This document shows positions 54,416-63,265 of a DNA stretch of 64,000 bases, one piece after another. The notes beneath the pieces are model-generated. The model made no database searches. It was not told where the DNA came from and saw only the letters and a list, made by a program, of their open reading frames with translations. A program made the translations under genes and the position numbers. This DNA is from a virus: the IMG/VR virus record IMGVR_UViG_3300018429_000002, positions 1 to 64,000 of that record. One strand, written 5' to 3'. The first letter of the stretch is position 1; each line of letters opens with the position of its first letter.

Positions 54416-54598
54416 ATGAGCATAGCTTCAGTGACAGCAAAGATACGCGGAGTGGCGCTCCATCTCGGGCGAGCGGACACGGGCGGGTATTACTGCCGAA
54501 CGCGGCGCACCCAGAACACATTGCATACGTGGCAACAGGAGCAGGCTACTTGCAAGAAGTGCCTGAAGGCTTATAGCCGCAAAGTTAAGGTCGCATGA
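54416..54598 (+). CDS. Small Cys-pair protein (60 residues)
   Basis: GGGGAGAGAG before the ATG. CRTRRTQNTLHTWQQEQATC, KKC form C ... H ... C-x2-C, a zinc-type arrangement, with a basic end. ATGA overlap to the next gene. Confidence 0.65.
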   Translation: MSIASVTAKIRGVALHLGRADTGGYYCRTRRTQNTLHTWQQEQATCKKCLKAYSRKVKVA

Positions 54599-54837
54599 AC
54601 AGAGAGACAGCCATGCAATTCAAAATCAGACTCGAAAACAGCAGATGGGAATTGATTGATCCTTCGACTGAAAAGATGGTGGCCCACTCCGCAACCTACG
54701 AAGGGCTCCTGAAAGCGCAAAAGGAAATTCAAAGTCCCTTCGATGATCCGATCAATAAGATGCGAGAAGGGCTAAGGACTGAACATTTAGGCCGAGTCCT
54801 TGCGGAACGATATAGAGAAATTTGGGGCGGTCAGTGA
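54595..54837 (+). CDS. 80-residue early-right protein
   Basis: ATG overlaps the previous stop (an internal ATG follows at 54613). QFKIRLENSRWELIDPSTEK reads as a beta-hairpin, and the C-terminus is helical. Overlaps the nuclease start (GTGA). Function unknown. Confidence 0.6.
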   Translation: MNRETAMQFKIRLENSRWELIDPSTEKMVAHSATYEGLLKAQKEIQSPFDDPINKMREGLRTEHLGRVLAERYREIWGGQ

Positions 54838-55916
54838 GTGTAAGTGAGAAAATTATGAGTTACGCAAAGCAAGCAATGGAATCGGGTTTTGAATACGGCG
54901 CTCCGTGTGTTGAGGGTGATTATCCCGATGCGTGGGCTCCTCAGTCATCCGAGATCGTGGCCGAGGTTCCGCAAGACAAGGATCTAAAAGCCTCGCCACC
55001 GATGCGAATCACCAACCTGCTAAACCTGCCCATGCCTCTGGTTGCCGCCGTAAAGAACGATAAATACTCCCCTGGCAAGTCCGATTACACAACAAGCCAA
55101 CTGGCCGGCACTCCTGCGCGTCAATTCGCCCTCAAACGCATTCATTGGAAAGAACTGACTGAAGACGTAGCCGACCGGATCTATTCGCTCTCAGGGCAAT
55201 CCAAGCACGTCATCCTCGAACGAGCGGCAGAGTTCTGCGAAGACTATGAGTACCTGGCTGAGAAGCGGTTTTACATAGAACGCTGCGGGAAAACTATCGG
55301 CGGACAGATTGACCTTTATGACATTAAGACCCGGACTTTGTACGACTGGAAAGAGGTCTCTGTGTGGGTGGCTACCGACGCCCTAAAGAATCCCGACGAT
55401 CTAAAGCCTGAATGGATCACTCAAGGGAACATCAACAAGCTTCTGTGCGAAGAGAACGGTTATCCAGTTGAGCGGCTAGTCAATATCGCTTTGTACCGAG
55501 ACTGGAAAAAGTCAATCGCTCTTACCAAGCCTGAGACTGAATATCCAAAGCATCAAGTCGGTCAATTCCCTCTCCCTATCTGGCCCGTGGAGCAAACAGA
55601 ACGATTCCTTGAATCCCGAATCACTGAGTTTGAAAGGTCAAAGGCAATTCTCCCTGAATGCTCAGACGAGGAGAGATGGTACAGAGGCGAGACCTTTGCC
55701 CTGATTAAAAAGGGCAACAAGAAAGCTACGAAACTATTCGATACAGAAGCCGAGGCTAAAAACCATATCGAGGTTTTTAAGCTAAGCGGATACGAGATCA
55801 AGTTCAGACCGGGAACGAGCACGAGATGCGAGTCTTACTGCGTCGTGTCAGAGCACTGCGCTCAGTATGCAGAGATCAAACGACTTGCCGAGGAAGATAA
55901 ACCCCAGGCCGCGTAA
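54834..55916 (+). CDS. PD-(D/E)XK exonuclease, Cas4/RecB type
   Basis: 360 residues from GTG 54834 (ATG 54855 possible). The nuclease core KTIGGQIDLYDIKTRTLYDW with DWKE gives the D ... D-x-K residues, and Cys near the end (RCESYCVVSEHC) could hold an iron-sulphur cluster as in Cas4/AddB. Next to the ssDNA-binding protein, it probably forms the phage's recombination or end-processing pair. Confidence 0.75.
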   Translation: MSVSEKIMSYAKQAMESGFEYGAPCVEGDYPDAWAPQSSEIVAEVPQDKDLKASPPMRITNLLNLPMPLVAAVKNDKYSPGKSDYTTSQLAGTPARQFALKRIHWKELTEDVADRIYSLSGQSKHVILERAAEFCEDYEYLAEKRFYIERCGKTIGGQIDLYDIKTRTLYDWKEVSVWVATDALKNPDDLKPEWITQGNINKLLCEENGYPVERLVNIALYRDWKKSIALTKPETEYPKHQVGQFPLPIWPVEQTERFLESRITEFERSKAILPECSDEERWYRGETFALIKKGNKKATKLFDTEAEAKNHIEVFKLSGYEIKFRPGTSTRCESYCVVSEHCAQYAEIKRLAEEDKPQAA

Positions 55917-55943
55917 AGCGGTTCATCACCAAAGGAGAACGTT

Positions 55944-56639
55944 ATGGAGTTGAATGAAATTCTAAAAATGCCGGATGGGTTCACACCGCCGGAGGTCACT
56001 GTAAAGATCGACAAAGTTTACGACTACAAGTCAGGAAAGAACGATAACGGTGAATGGAGCTTTCAGGATGTCGCGGTTGTCGGTGGTGGACGATTAAAGC
56101 TGAAAGGAATCAATCACGCATTTCCGAAAGAGCGCGAAGGGATGACGGTCACGATCAGGGCCAACCAGTCAAAGCAGCACGGCCTGACCGGAATGAAGGT
56201 CTTACACGAGGAGTACCAGGGCAACATCTACGACAAGCTGGTAATTACATCATCGGCAAAGTGGGAGTTTGCAAATCCAGCCACGGTTAATCAGGCCGCC
56301 CCGTCTCAGCCTACGCCCGCAAACGGGAACAAGAAGCCGGATCTTACCTACGCGCCAGCGATGGACAATGTGGCACCCTACGCTGCGCACCTGTTGGGCT
56401 GTGCGGCGTTAGCTGGAGAGGTTGCGGGCTTTCTGAAGGTGTCAGACGGCGCGGCACTACAGGCTTGTTTTGCCACCATCTGCATAGACACAAAGAACCG
56501 GGGAATTCTGCTACCCAAGCCAGCGGCAAACGGACACGCTCAGCCACCTGTAGCGCCGGAGCAGCCATGGGCACAAGAGGCTTCGCCCTTCGGAGATTTA
56601 CCAGACGAGTTAGACGATAACCCCGAGGCTCGGTTTTAA
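55944..56639 (+). CDS. ssDNA-binding protein (OB-fold type)
   Basis: 231 residues, site AAAGGAGAACGTT. Residues about 15-105 read as an OB-like barrel (VTVKIDKVYDYKSGKNDNGE, RLKLKGINHAFPKEREGMTV). A Pro/Asn linker, a helical part and an acidic end PFGDLPDELDDNPEARF follow, resembling the partner-binding tail of SSBs. Follows the nuclease in the same operon. Confidence 0.65.
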   Translation: MELNEILKMPDGFTPPEVTVKIDKVYDYKSGKNDNGEWSFQDVAVVGGGRLKLKGINHAFPKEREGMTVTIRANQSKQHGLTGMKVLHEEYQGNIYDKLVITSSAKWEFANPATVNQAAPSQPTPANGNKKPDLTYAPAMDNVAPYAAHLLGCAALAGEVAGFLKVSDGAALQACFATICIDTKNRGILLPKPAANGHAQPPVAPEQPWAQEASPFGDLPDELDDNPEARF

Positions 56640-56824
56640 GTTTGTGATCGCTGGGGGCACCAGACACGGTGATGGCGATCACAGTGGAAGGCGGGCTTGT
56701 CGCATTGCAGGCCCGCACTTCAAAAATAAAAAGAGAAAGCATGGTATGGATTTATGGGAGTTAGAACATCCCGCGACGCGGGCCGGTTGGCAGCCGAGTA
56801 TGTTACGGGGGAGCGAGAGCCTTG

Positions 56825-56901
56825 AACTTTCAAGGCGCTTTGGTCGCTACTCCGCACCCCGTACGGAGTCCCAGCCAAACGCGCCAAGCGTCTTGAAAGT
56901 T
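56825..56901 (+). promoter_or_regulatory. Large inverted repeat before the initiator gene
   Basis: AACTTTCAAGGCGCTTTGG (56825-56843) and its near-complement CCAAGCGTCTTGAAAGTT (56884-56901) enclose ACTCCG/CGGAGT. About 280 nt (56640-56919) here have no supported gene. Part of the origin region or an mRNA leader structure that controls initiator synthesis. Confidence 0.5.
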
Positions 56902-56919
56902 GAGGGCTTTTTCTTACAT

Positions 56920-57792
56920 ATGAGCGTGAAAATTATGTCTCTAGTTTGGGAACATGCGCCGTATTCGGAGGGCTCGCTTTTAGTTCTCCTGGCACTGGCT
57001 GACTGGGCTGACGATAACGGCATCGCTTGGCCGAGCGTGCCTGCGTTAGCCAAGAAAGCCCGTCTCAAACCTAGGCGCACTCAGTATGTAATTCGGAAGC
57101 TCCAATCCGACGGGTTTGTAGACATTGAAGACGGTGGCGGGCGCAACAAACAGCACCGATATTCCCTCAATCTGGATAAATTAAAGGGCGCAATAAATGC
57201 ACCCTATATCGAAAAACCTTCGGAAATAAACAGCGCAATAAATGCACCGTTTACGGGAAAGGGTGCACTCAGCGACATAAAAAGGGTGCATTTTGGAGCA
57301 CAAAGGGTGCACTCAGCGACACAAACCCTGCACTCCAGTGCACCCGATCCATTAGAAGATCCATTAGAAGATCCACCAATAGAACCGTCAGAGCCAGTCC
57401 TTCCTTTTTCCAGCAAGGAATTCACCCAGGCGATTGGGGACTTTTTGCAGAACCGCAAGGAGAACAAAGTCAAACCCTACACACGGACAGGGCTACGGAC
57501 TTTGTACCGCAACCTAGGCGAATGGGGGGAATCTGCAGCTATCGAGGCGCTAGAGGATTCCGTTCGCGGAAACTGGAAGGGAGTCTTCCGCCCCAAGGCC
57601 GCAGAGTCCCGCCAACGCGCTGCTGACAATCACAAGCCCGAGGTTGAGCTTGATCCGTTTGGCGAGCCATTCATCCGAAAACCTTTCACAGCCGAGGACG
57701 CGATTTTCTATTGCCCCGACAAGGATCCTGACGACATCCGGGCGCACTTCGCCGGTCAGTTGGAATGGACGGAGGTGAGATCATCCCGTTAG
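56920..57792 (+). CDS. Replication initiator with winged-helix N-terminus
   Basis: 290 residues from ATG 56920 (TTGAGGGC upstream; longer readings pass through the hairpin). GSLLVLLALADWADDNGIAW, PSVPALAKKARLKPRRTQYV and IRKLQSDGFVDIEDGGG form the winged helix typical of lambda-O/DnaD-like initiators. The middle is encoded by the iteron array, and the C-terminal domain (TGLRTLYRNLGEWGESAAIE) would recruit the helicase. Overlaps the primase gene. Confidence 0.8.
   Translation: MSVKIMSLVWEHAPYSEGSLLVLLALADWADDNGIAWPSVPALAKKARLKPRRTQYVIRKLQSDGFVDIEDGGGRNKQHRYSLNLDKLKGAINAPYIEKPSEINSAINAPFTGKGALSDIKRVHFGAQRVHSATQTLHSSAPDPLEDPLEDPPIEPSEPVLPFSSKEFTQAIGDFLQNRKENKVKPYTRTGLRTLYRNLGEWGESAAIEALEDSVRGNWKGVFRPKAAESRQRAADNHKPEVELDPFGEPFIRKPFTAEDAIFYCPDKDPDDIRAHFAGQLEWTEVRSSR
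57188..57345 (+). other. Iteron array, probable replication origin inside the initiator gene
   Basis: GGGTGCA occurs at 57261, 57284 and 57305; TGCACC on the same strand at 57198, 57243 and near 57339. Longer units: GCGCAATAAATGCACC twice (57188-57203, 57233-57248) and GGGTGCACTCAGCGACA twice (57261-57277, 57305-57321). A 12-nt tandem repeat (DPLE codons) follows. An origin inside its own initiator gene is the lambda O arrangement. Confidence 0.65.
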
Positions 57793-59549
57793 CACCCGAA
57801 CAAGAAGCCCTGCGACAGAGTAAGTCTGATCTGGTTTCAGCCTTGGGCGTGAGCCTTCGCGGAACTGCTTGCAAGTGTCCGTTCCATGACGACTCGCACG
57901 CATCGGCAAGCGTCCACTACGACAAAGACGGATGCTGGCGTTTCCATTGCTTTGTCTGTCAATGGAAGGGCGACGTGTTCGACGTGCGGGCACGAATGGA
58001 GGGGCGAACCGTGGGAGATGTTTTGAAGGACTCAAGACCAGAACCGGAAAGCAAGCCGAGGGTATTTTCCACCCTGAAAGAACTGGCCGCGACCTATCCA
58101 AACGTGGAAGAGGTTTACAAGTACAGGAACCCCGAAACGACAGTGATTGAGATGGCAGTGGTTCGCTATTACCCCGTCGTCGGAGGAAAGAAACAATTTG
58201 CTCAGTGCTCGCCTGTGCAGGGTGGGTGGGCCAAGATTCGTCCGCCAGCAAAACTTCCGCTCTATAACCGCAAACGGGTCATTGCCTCAGACACGGTGAT
58301 CGTTGTTGAGGGGGAAAAGAAGGTGCACGCACTACACGACATCGGACTGACCGCCACCACTTCGCCAATGGGGGCAGGAAAAGCCAAAGAAGCTGACTGG
58401 GCAATCATGGACGGGAAGTCGATTTACCTCTGGCCGGACAACGATGCGCCGGACGCAAAGACTGGGAAAGTTTCAGGCATCGCGCACATGCAGGACGTTC
58501 AACAGATTCTCGAAAAGATGAACACGCAACTGTTCTGGATTGATCCAGCGGGTTTAGACCTCCCGGTCAAAGGCGACGTGGTTGACTTCCTGGAGCGCAA
58601 CCAGGGCGATCTTGCGGATAAGAAAATCGCCGTCGAGCTTGTTATGCAAGAAGCTCAGCCTCTCGGGGCCGCGAAGGAGTTAGAGGATCGCCTGCAGTCA
58701 ATCATGTCGGGCGACTGGGTAAACATCGAATGGCCTTGGCCCATGCTCACGGCGGAAGCGCAAGCATTACTCCCAGACACCGTGACAGCTTTTTGCGGCG
58801 ACCCTGGCGCGGGTAAGAGCTTCGCGCTATTGCAGGCATGGTGGCAGTGGAACTTGATGGGCGAGAAGGCCGCGATCTTTGAACTGGAAGATGATCGCGT
58901 GTACCACTTGCAACGAGTCTTGGCCCAACTCGAACAGAACGCATTTTTGACCGACACGCAATGGGTGCAGCAAAACCCCGAACGGGCTAGGGAGTCTTTA
59001 GCGAACCAGCGAGACATTATCGACTCGCTTGGGAAAGTGATGTGGGACGCCCCGGATAAGCAGGTGAGCACGTCGGATCTTGCCAACTGGTTTGAAGCTC
59101 GATGTCAAGAGGGTTTCAAGATTTGCATTATCGATCCGGTTACTGCCGCGACCACATCCGAGAAGCCCTGGATAGACGATCAAAATTTCATTTTTAAAGT
59201 TAAGACCACCGCGAAGCGCTATCACGCAAGGTTGATCTACGCGATACACCCGCGAATCTCAAACGGCAAAGTTGGCGCGAGCTTGAGCAGATTGGCCGGC
59301 GGCGCTGCATATCCCCGGTTTTCTCATTCCGTGTTTTGGTTGAGCAAGTACGACAAAGAAAAGATGGGGCAAGTGTGGCGAGCGGAGACCGGAACACGTC
59401 CGGTTAGTTTCGAGCGTGGGTTGAAGATCAGCAAAGCAAGGAACGGTCGAGGAGCAGGAACCGAACTGGCATTCCACCTGAACACGGGAACGCTTTGCTT
59501 TGACGAATACGGATCGATTTCCGTGGCCGCGGACAGGGTGGCGAAATGA
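57765..59549 (+). CDS. Primase-helicase
   Basis: 594 residues. CHC2 zinc finger (C36, C38, H41 ... HCFVC 61-65), TOPRIM primase core (VIVVEGEKKVHAL, then YLWPDND) and a RecA-type helicase with Walker A CGDPGAGKS (344-352), FELEDDRVYHL and IIDPVTAATTS. Combines primer synthesis and unwinding at the phage fork. Confidence 0.9.
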   Translation: MDGGEIIPLAPEQEALRQSKSDLVSALGVSLRGTACKCPFHDDSHASASVHYDKDGCWRFHCFVCQWKGDVFDVRARMEGRTVGDVLKDSRPEPESKPRVFSTLKELAATYPNVEEVYKYRNPETTVIEMAVVRYYPVVGGKKQFAQCSPVQGGWAKIRPPAKLPLYNRKRVIASDTVIVVEGEKKVHALHDIGLTATTSPMGAGKAKEADWAIMDGKSIYLWPDNDAPDAKTGKVSGIAHMQDVQQILEKMNTQLFWIDPAGLDLPVKGDVVDFLERNQGDLADKKIAVELVMQEAQPLGAAKELEDRLQSIMSGDWVNIEWPWPMLTAEAQALLPDTVTAFCGDPGAGKSFALLQAWWQWNLMGEKAAIFELEDDRVYHLQRVLAQLEQNAFLTDTQWVQQNPERARESLANQRDIIDSLGKVMWDAPDKQVSTSDLANWFEARCQEGFKICIIDPVTAATTSEKPWIDDQNFIFKVKTTAKRYHARLIYAIHPRISNGKVGASLSRLAGGAAYPRFSHSVFWLSKYDKEKMGQVWRAETGTRPVSFERGLKISKARNGRGAGTELAFHLNTGTLCFDEYGSISVAADRVAK

Positions 59550-59827
59550 ACCAACGCAGGAAAATGTTTTATCAGTCTTTGGGCCGTTGGTGGCAGATGG
59601 CCGCGATGGAGGGCTATGACTGGAAGTTACCCGACTCGGAGGAAACAATCCAGGCAGAAGAAACCTTATGGGAGAGTAAGGAACTTTATGAGCACGGCGA
59701 CATAAAGCTATCAGAGGTTCGCCCAGTGTTTGAGGCATGGGTTAAGACCCATCGCAAGCTGAAAGCGTCTCAGGGCGAGATTGTGGACGCTATGCGAACC
59801 AATCGCAGACAGAAGGCGGCAGCATGA
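59546..59827 (+). CDS. 93-residue protein after the primase
   Basis: ATGA overlap. RKMFYQSLGRWWQMAAMEGY, then ELYEHGDIKLSEVRPVFEAW; helical. Likely a replication accessory by position; family unknown. Confidence 0.6.
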   Translation: MNQRRKMFYQSLGRWWQMAAMEGYDWKLPDSEETIQAEETLWESKELYEHGDIKLSEVRPVFEAWVKTHRKLKASQGEIVDAMRTNRRQKAAA

Positions 59828-59976
59828 GAGCAAAACTAACCGATAAGCAAGTCTGCCCCGCTTGCAATGGAACTGGAACCCGAATCATCAAGGGTCGGAA
59901 CTATTCGTACTCACTCCCCTGCTTACGTCCAGTACAGAAGATCAGGAGTTGGTGGTTGATAAAGAACAAAACCTAG
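59824..59976 (+). CDS. 50-residue zinc-knuckle protein
   Basis: ATG overlaps the previous stop (ATGA). CPACNGTGTRIIKGRNYSYS resembles a single DnaJ-type CxxCxGxG unit; a later Cys (LPCLRP) is present. Basic C-terminus (IRSWWLIKNKT). Confidence 0.55.
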   Translation: MRAKLTDKQVCPACNGTGTRIIKGRNYSYSLPCLRPVQKIRSWWLIKNKT

Positions 59977-60031
59977 TCCACCAGCGGGGCTAGATCGTAC
60001 CCGCCAAGGGCGGTGTTGGTAAGTAAATTCT

Positions 60032-61054
60032 ATGGTAGCCACGGCAGCTAAAGCAAAAACAGAACACCCGATACTTTTCAGCGGGCCAATGGTGCGCGCA
60101 ATTCTGGAAGGCCGGAAGACTCAGACGCGGCGCGTCGTGAAGATTCCGCTACACGGCGAAGAGGATGCGTCATGGGTGAAATCGATCCATCAAGACGGTG
60201 GCGGTAACTGGATCGCGTGGTCTACCGACGCGCCCGCAACAGCGGAATTCACAAAGAAGGCATATCCCAATGGCGAAGGGTTTAAGTGTCCTTACGGGCA
60301 AGTCGGTGACCGTCTTTGGGTACGTGAGACTTTTGTACTCAACCGTGACGCCGACAAGAAGGGACAGCCACCATGCTTTTACCGCGCCGACTGGAACGCT
60401 GTGGGATACGAGAATAGTAGCCCATCAAAACCGTCGATCTTCATGCCGCGCAATTTCTCTCGCATCACGTTGGAAATCACGAACGTTCGAGTTGGGCGAT
60501 TGCAGGAGATAAGCCAAGCCGACGCGATTGCGGAAGGACTTGATCAGGGTTTATGCGCCCATGTGTTCAAGCAATCCGCTGGCAAGGTGGAACGGTCTAA
60601 TGCCTACTGGCTTGAGCACTCAGAAACAAGCGAGGAAGAGAGCGGAGACAACGGGAATTATTGCCGAGCGTGCGCCCTAAAGCAGCAGAAGCGCAAAGGT
60701 AAAAAGTGGTTGCTTATGGGAGACGGAGGTTCTGCGATGGAATCTGACGGCCCCGCCTTCTGTGGTTGCGGAACCCCGTTGCTGCTATCGCTTACTGAGT
60801 ATGGAATCGAGCGAGAACTAAGAATTGAGGACGATCCCAACGGGAAGGAGCCTGAGCATTTCCCGGTGAGCGGTATGGATGCCCGAATTGTCGAGATGAT
60901 CGCGGACGGGATCGGAGATTTGCGTGATGAGCACCTCGGGCGTTTGGCGCAAATCGGATTCGCGACTGGTTGGAATTCACTGAACGCCAAGCGCGGCTAC
61001 TCATGGGAATCAAATCCGTGGGTGTGGGCCATCACGTTCAAGCGGCTGGGATAG
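60032..61054 (+). CDS. ASCH-domain protein with zinc insertion
   Basis: 340 residues. PILFSGPMVRAILEGRKTQT, RRVVKIP, then YGQVGDRLWVRETFVL and MPRNFSRITLEITNVRVGRL are the phage ASCH (PUA-like) signature, suggesting RNA binding. A Cys/His insertion (YCRACALKQQKRKG, FCGCGTPLLLS) splits the domain. C-terminal FATGWNSLNAKRGYSWESNP is conserved in such proteins. Confidence 0.8.
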   Translation: MVATAAKAKTEHPILFSGPMVRAILEGRKTQTRRVVKIPLHGEEDASWVKSIHQDGGGNWIAWSTDAPATAEFTKKAYPNGEGFKCPYGQVGDRLWVRETFVLNRDADKKGQPPCFYRADWNAVGYENSSPSKPSIFMPRNFSRITLEITNVRVGRLQEISQADAIAEGLDQGLCAHVFKQSAGKVERSNAYWLEHSETSEEESGDNGNYCRACALKQQKRKGKKWLLMGDGGSAMESDGPAFCGCGTPLLLSLTEYGIERELRIEDDPNGKEPEHFPVSGMDARIVEMIADGIGDLRDEHLGRLAQIGFATGWNSLNAKRGYSWESNPWVWAITFKRLG

Positions 61055-61059
61055 AAACC

Positions 61060-61251
61060 ATGAACCACTGGTCCACACCAGGGCTACCGCCCGCGCCAGT
61101 GTCGGCAAAGACGCACGGCGATCCGAGTACGTGGACAATGTTTGAGTGGATACGTTTCAACGAGTGGGCCAAGTCGCTTGAGCGGTACGGGCCAACGAAG
61201 AAACGCATCCGCAACCGTACCAACACCGCGAAGCGGGTACGACCTAGATGA
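61060..61251 (+). CDS. 63-residue basic protein
   Basis: ATG 61060 just after the ASCH stop. WSTPGLPPAPVSAKTHGDPS, then WTMFEWIRFNEWAKSLERYG and a basic end. Unknown. Confidence 0.55.
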   Translation: MNHWSTPGLPPAPVSAKTHGDPSTWTMFEWIRFNEWAKSLERYGPTKKRIRNRTNTAKRVRPR

Positions 61252-61283
61252 TGGGCCAGACGGGCGAGCGTCTAAATTAAATC

Positions 61284-61736
61284 ATGGAAACCTACACTGA
61301 GAGACGAGTAATAAGAGAATCAGAAGTGGAGAGCAGAAAACCACTTGTATATCTCGCGTGCCCTTATTCGCATCCAGATCGCTCGGTGCGAGTAGCTCGC
61401 TTCCAAGCGGTGAACAAGGTAGCCGCAAGGCTTATGGGTGAAGGTCAGTTTATTTTTAGCCCAATCTCGCATACGCACCCAATAGCAGAAGCAGGGGATC
61501 TTCCTTTGAGTTGGGAGTATTGGGCCACGTATGACCGGGCAATTCTTTCTGAGTGTCACAAACTGATCGTGTTGAAACTGGAAGGGTGGAAAGAATCGGC
61601 GGGCATTAAAGGCGAAGTTCAGATCGCAACGGAACTGGGACTTCAGATTGAGTATTTAGATGGACAAATCTTGAGCACGAGAACACCCCGCGATGATGAT
61701 TTTCCTGAGCAAAAGACGGAGACGGAAAGCAAGTGA
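61284..61736 (+). CDS. DUF1937 nucleoside-deoxyribosyltransferase-like protein
   Basis: 150 residues. PLVYLACPYSHPDRSVRVAR, then FIFSPISHTHPIA and WATYDRAILSECHKLIVLKL, GWKESAGIKGEVQIATELGL match DUF1937, a relative of nucleoside 2-deoxyribosyltransferases. Possible role in nucleotide metabolism or NAD-type signals; activity unproven. Confidence 0.75.
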   Translation: METYTERRVIRESEVESRKPLVYLACPYSHPDRSVRVARFQAVNKVAARLMGEGQFIFSPISHTHPIAEAGDLPLSWEYWATYDRAILSECHKLIVLKLEGWKESAGIKGEVQIATELGLQIEYLDGQILSTRTPRDDDFPEQKTETESK

Positions 61737-61924
61737 TCACAAAGAAAGCCGTAAAGATTGGGCAGACAGAATTGAAGACTTGGAAAATCGTAAGGTGGGA
61801 CACGATCTATGATCTTGAGCGGGCACTGGCTTCGGCCAAGCGAGGATACTGGGGCCAATGTGTGGAAAGAGTGGAAGTGGCCCGCACGTCCGCTTACGAA
61901 TGGGCCAAGCTGGCCAAGAAGTAA
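61733..61924 (+). CDS. 63-residue helical protein
   Basis: GTG start overlapping the previous stop. IYDLERALASAKRGYWGQCV, ERVEVARTSAYEWAKLAKK. Could form a small coiled-coil accessory of the next DNA-binding protein. Confidence 0.6.
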   Translation: MITKKAVKIGQTELKTWKIVRWDTIYDLERALASAKRGYWGQCVERVEVARTSAYEWAKLAKK

Positions 61925-62221
61925 ATGAGACAGCCACACCTACACGGAACGGTACAGTCTTACAAGCGTGGATGCCGGTGTTTCCCTTGTCGAGTTGCTA
62001 TCTCAGAGTATCAACGATTTCGTTACATGGAGCGGGCAAAGGGACGAAGGAAAGATTGCCGGGGAGTATGGAAATCCAGAGCAGCGATCAAGGGGATTGG
62101 AACGCAACGGGAGATCGCGGAATTGCTGGGAGTCCATCAGTCAACGGTGTCTCGAATCCTTGCAGGTAAGAGGAAGATCAGGCCGGAGACAGAGCGCAAG
62201 ATTTTGCGGGAGGCGGCATAG
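61925..62221 (+). CDS. HTH regulator with Cys N-terminus
   Basis: 98 residues. An N-terminal GCRCFPCRVAI cluster and a C-terminal LacI/XRE-type helix-turn-helix (TQREIAELLGVHQSTVSRIL, AGKRKIRPETERKIL). Likely a DNA-binding regulator in the early-right operon. Confidence 0.7.
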   Translation: MRQPHLHGTVQSYKRGCRCFPCRVAISEYQRFRYMERAKGRRKDCRGVWKSRAAIKGIGTQREIAELLGVHQSTVSRILAGKRKIRPETERKILREAA

Positions 62222-62749
62222 ATGGGCCACAAGAAACTAAAAGAGCATTACCGAATCGGCCACACGGTCTGCGTGACTGACAAGGGAATCTGCATTGGCT
62301 CCCCGTACATTCATGATCTGATAGTCATCAGCCCTGATGGGAAAATAATCAAAGCGGACGACGGGCACAACAAAGACCTGAAGCGCTACACGGACGAAAT
62401 GAAGGCAGACCCAGAGAAGTTGCGCGAGATAGTGGAAGCGCAGGACGTGTTCGAGGCTGACATCCCGGTCTATACCTACGACGGCGGCGAAATCATAGAA
62501 AAACTTTGTGAGAAGCCCGGTTGGCCGAACGTCACGCACGACGGCGACATGATGTACGAAAACACTTACTCAACCGACAAGTGCTTGGTGGTGAAGTGGG
62601 CAAAGACAAACGCAGCGCTCGGTGTCCAGCGGAAACAGGAGCGAGTAGAAGAGAGCAAAGCGGAACTCGTTAAGTTTGAGGTGCTTGTAAAAGAGTCTCA
62701 ATCTGATCTCGCAAAACTGGAGGCGGACTATCCCGAACAGGTAGCGTAA
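62222..62749 (+). CDS. Phage hypothetical protein (175 residues)
   Basis: ATG one base after the previous stop. YRIGHTVCVTDKGICIGSPY, IHDLIVISPDGKI and a long C-terminal coiled coil (VEESKAELVKFEVLVKESQS). TAATG overlap to the next gene. Unknown. Confidence 0.65.
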   Translation: MGHKKLKEHYRIGHTVCVTDKGICIGSPYIHDLIVISPDGKIIKADDGHNKDLKRYTDEMKADPEKLREIVEAQDVFEADIPVYTYDGGEIIEKLCEKPGWPNVTHDGDMMYENTYSTDKCLVVKWAKTNAALGVQRKQERVEESKAELVKFEVLVKESQSDLAKLEADYPEQVA

Positions 62750-62994
62750 TGGGCCACACATGGCGAGAGCGAGCCCGACCAATTATTGCCGAGGTGCTTT
62801 CGGAGACTCAGGGGCAATCAGAAAGCAGTATTCGCAAAGCGTTGTGTGATGCTTTTCCGTTTGGGCCAAAGCAATACCATCCGTACAAGATTTGGTTGGA
62901 CGAGATCAAAGCACAACGAGGACTGAAGAAGACGAAGGCGGCAAAGGTTAAAGAATCGCAGCCACCAGATCCAAGACAGCCAGAGATGTTTTAG
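62749..62994 (+). CDS. Small replication-associated protein with clamp-motif-like end
   Basis: 81 residues. ERARPIIAEVLSETQGQSES, SIRKALCDAFPFGPKQYHPY, KIWLDEIK is a frequent small phage protein. It ends RQPEMF, which resembles the Q-x-x-L/M-F sliding-clamp binding motif at an extreme C-terminus. The clamp link is inference. Confidence 0.65.
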   Translation: MGHTWRERARPIIAEVLSETQGQSESSIRKALCDAFPFGPKQYHPYKIWLDEIKAQRGLKKTKAAKVKESQPPDPRQPEMF

Positions 62995-63019
62995 CCGTTC
63001 GCGGATTGAAGAGGGAATT

Positions 63020-63265
63020 ATGAGCGCTCGATTTCAAATCGTTGACTCTGATATGGACGACCTGATCCCGCTTCACGTCGGGGCCGCAAAACTTGGTTTG
63101 GATGCGTCCACGATTCGCAAGCGGAAGGCAGGCACGGAGAAGCTAACCCTTATTCGGCAGGGTCGAAATCTCTACATGGTGCTTGGGGAAGTGATTGCGC
63201 ACCGGCAGAAAATGACAGAAGATGCGCGGCGTAAGAACAGCCCTATCCGGTTGGTGACTGAATGA
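63020..63265 (+). CDS. Excisionase-like HTH protein
   Basis: 81 residues, ribosome site GAGGGAATT. LIPLHVGAAKLGLDASTIRK, RKAGTEKLTLIRQGRNLYMV is a MerR/Xis-type winged helix. It overlaps the integrase start (ATGA), the usual place for xis. Confidence 0.7.
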   Translation: MSARFQIVDSDMDDLIPLHVGAAKLGLDASTIRKRKAGTEKLTLIRQGRNLYMVLGEVIAHRQKMTEDARRKNSPIRLVTE

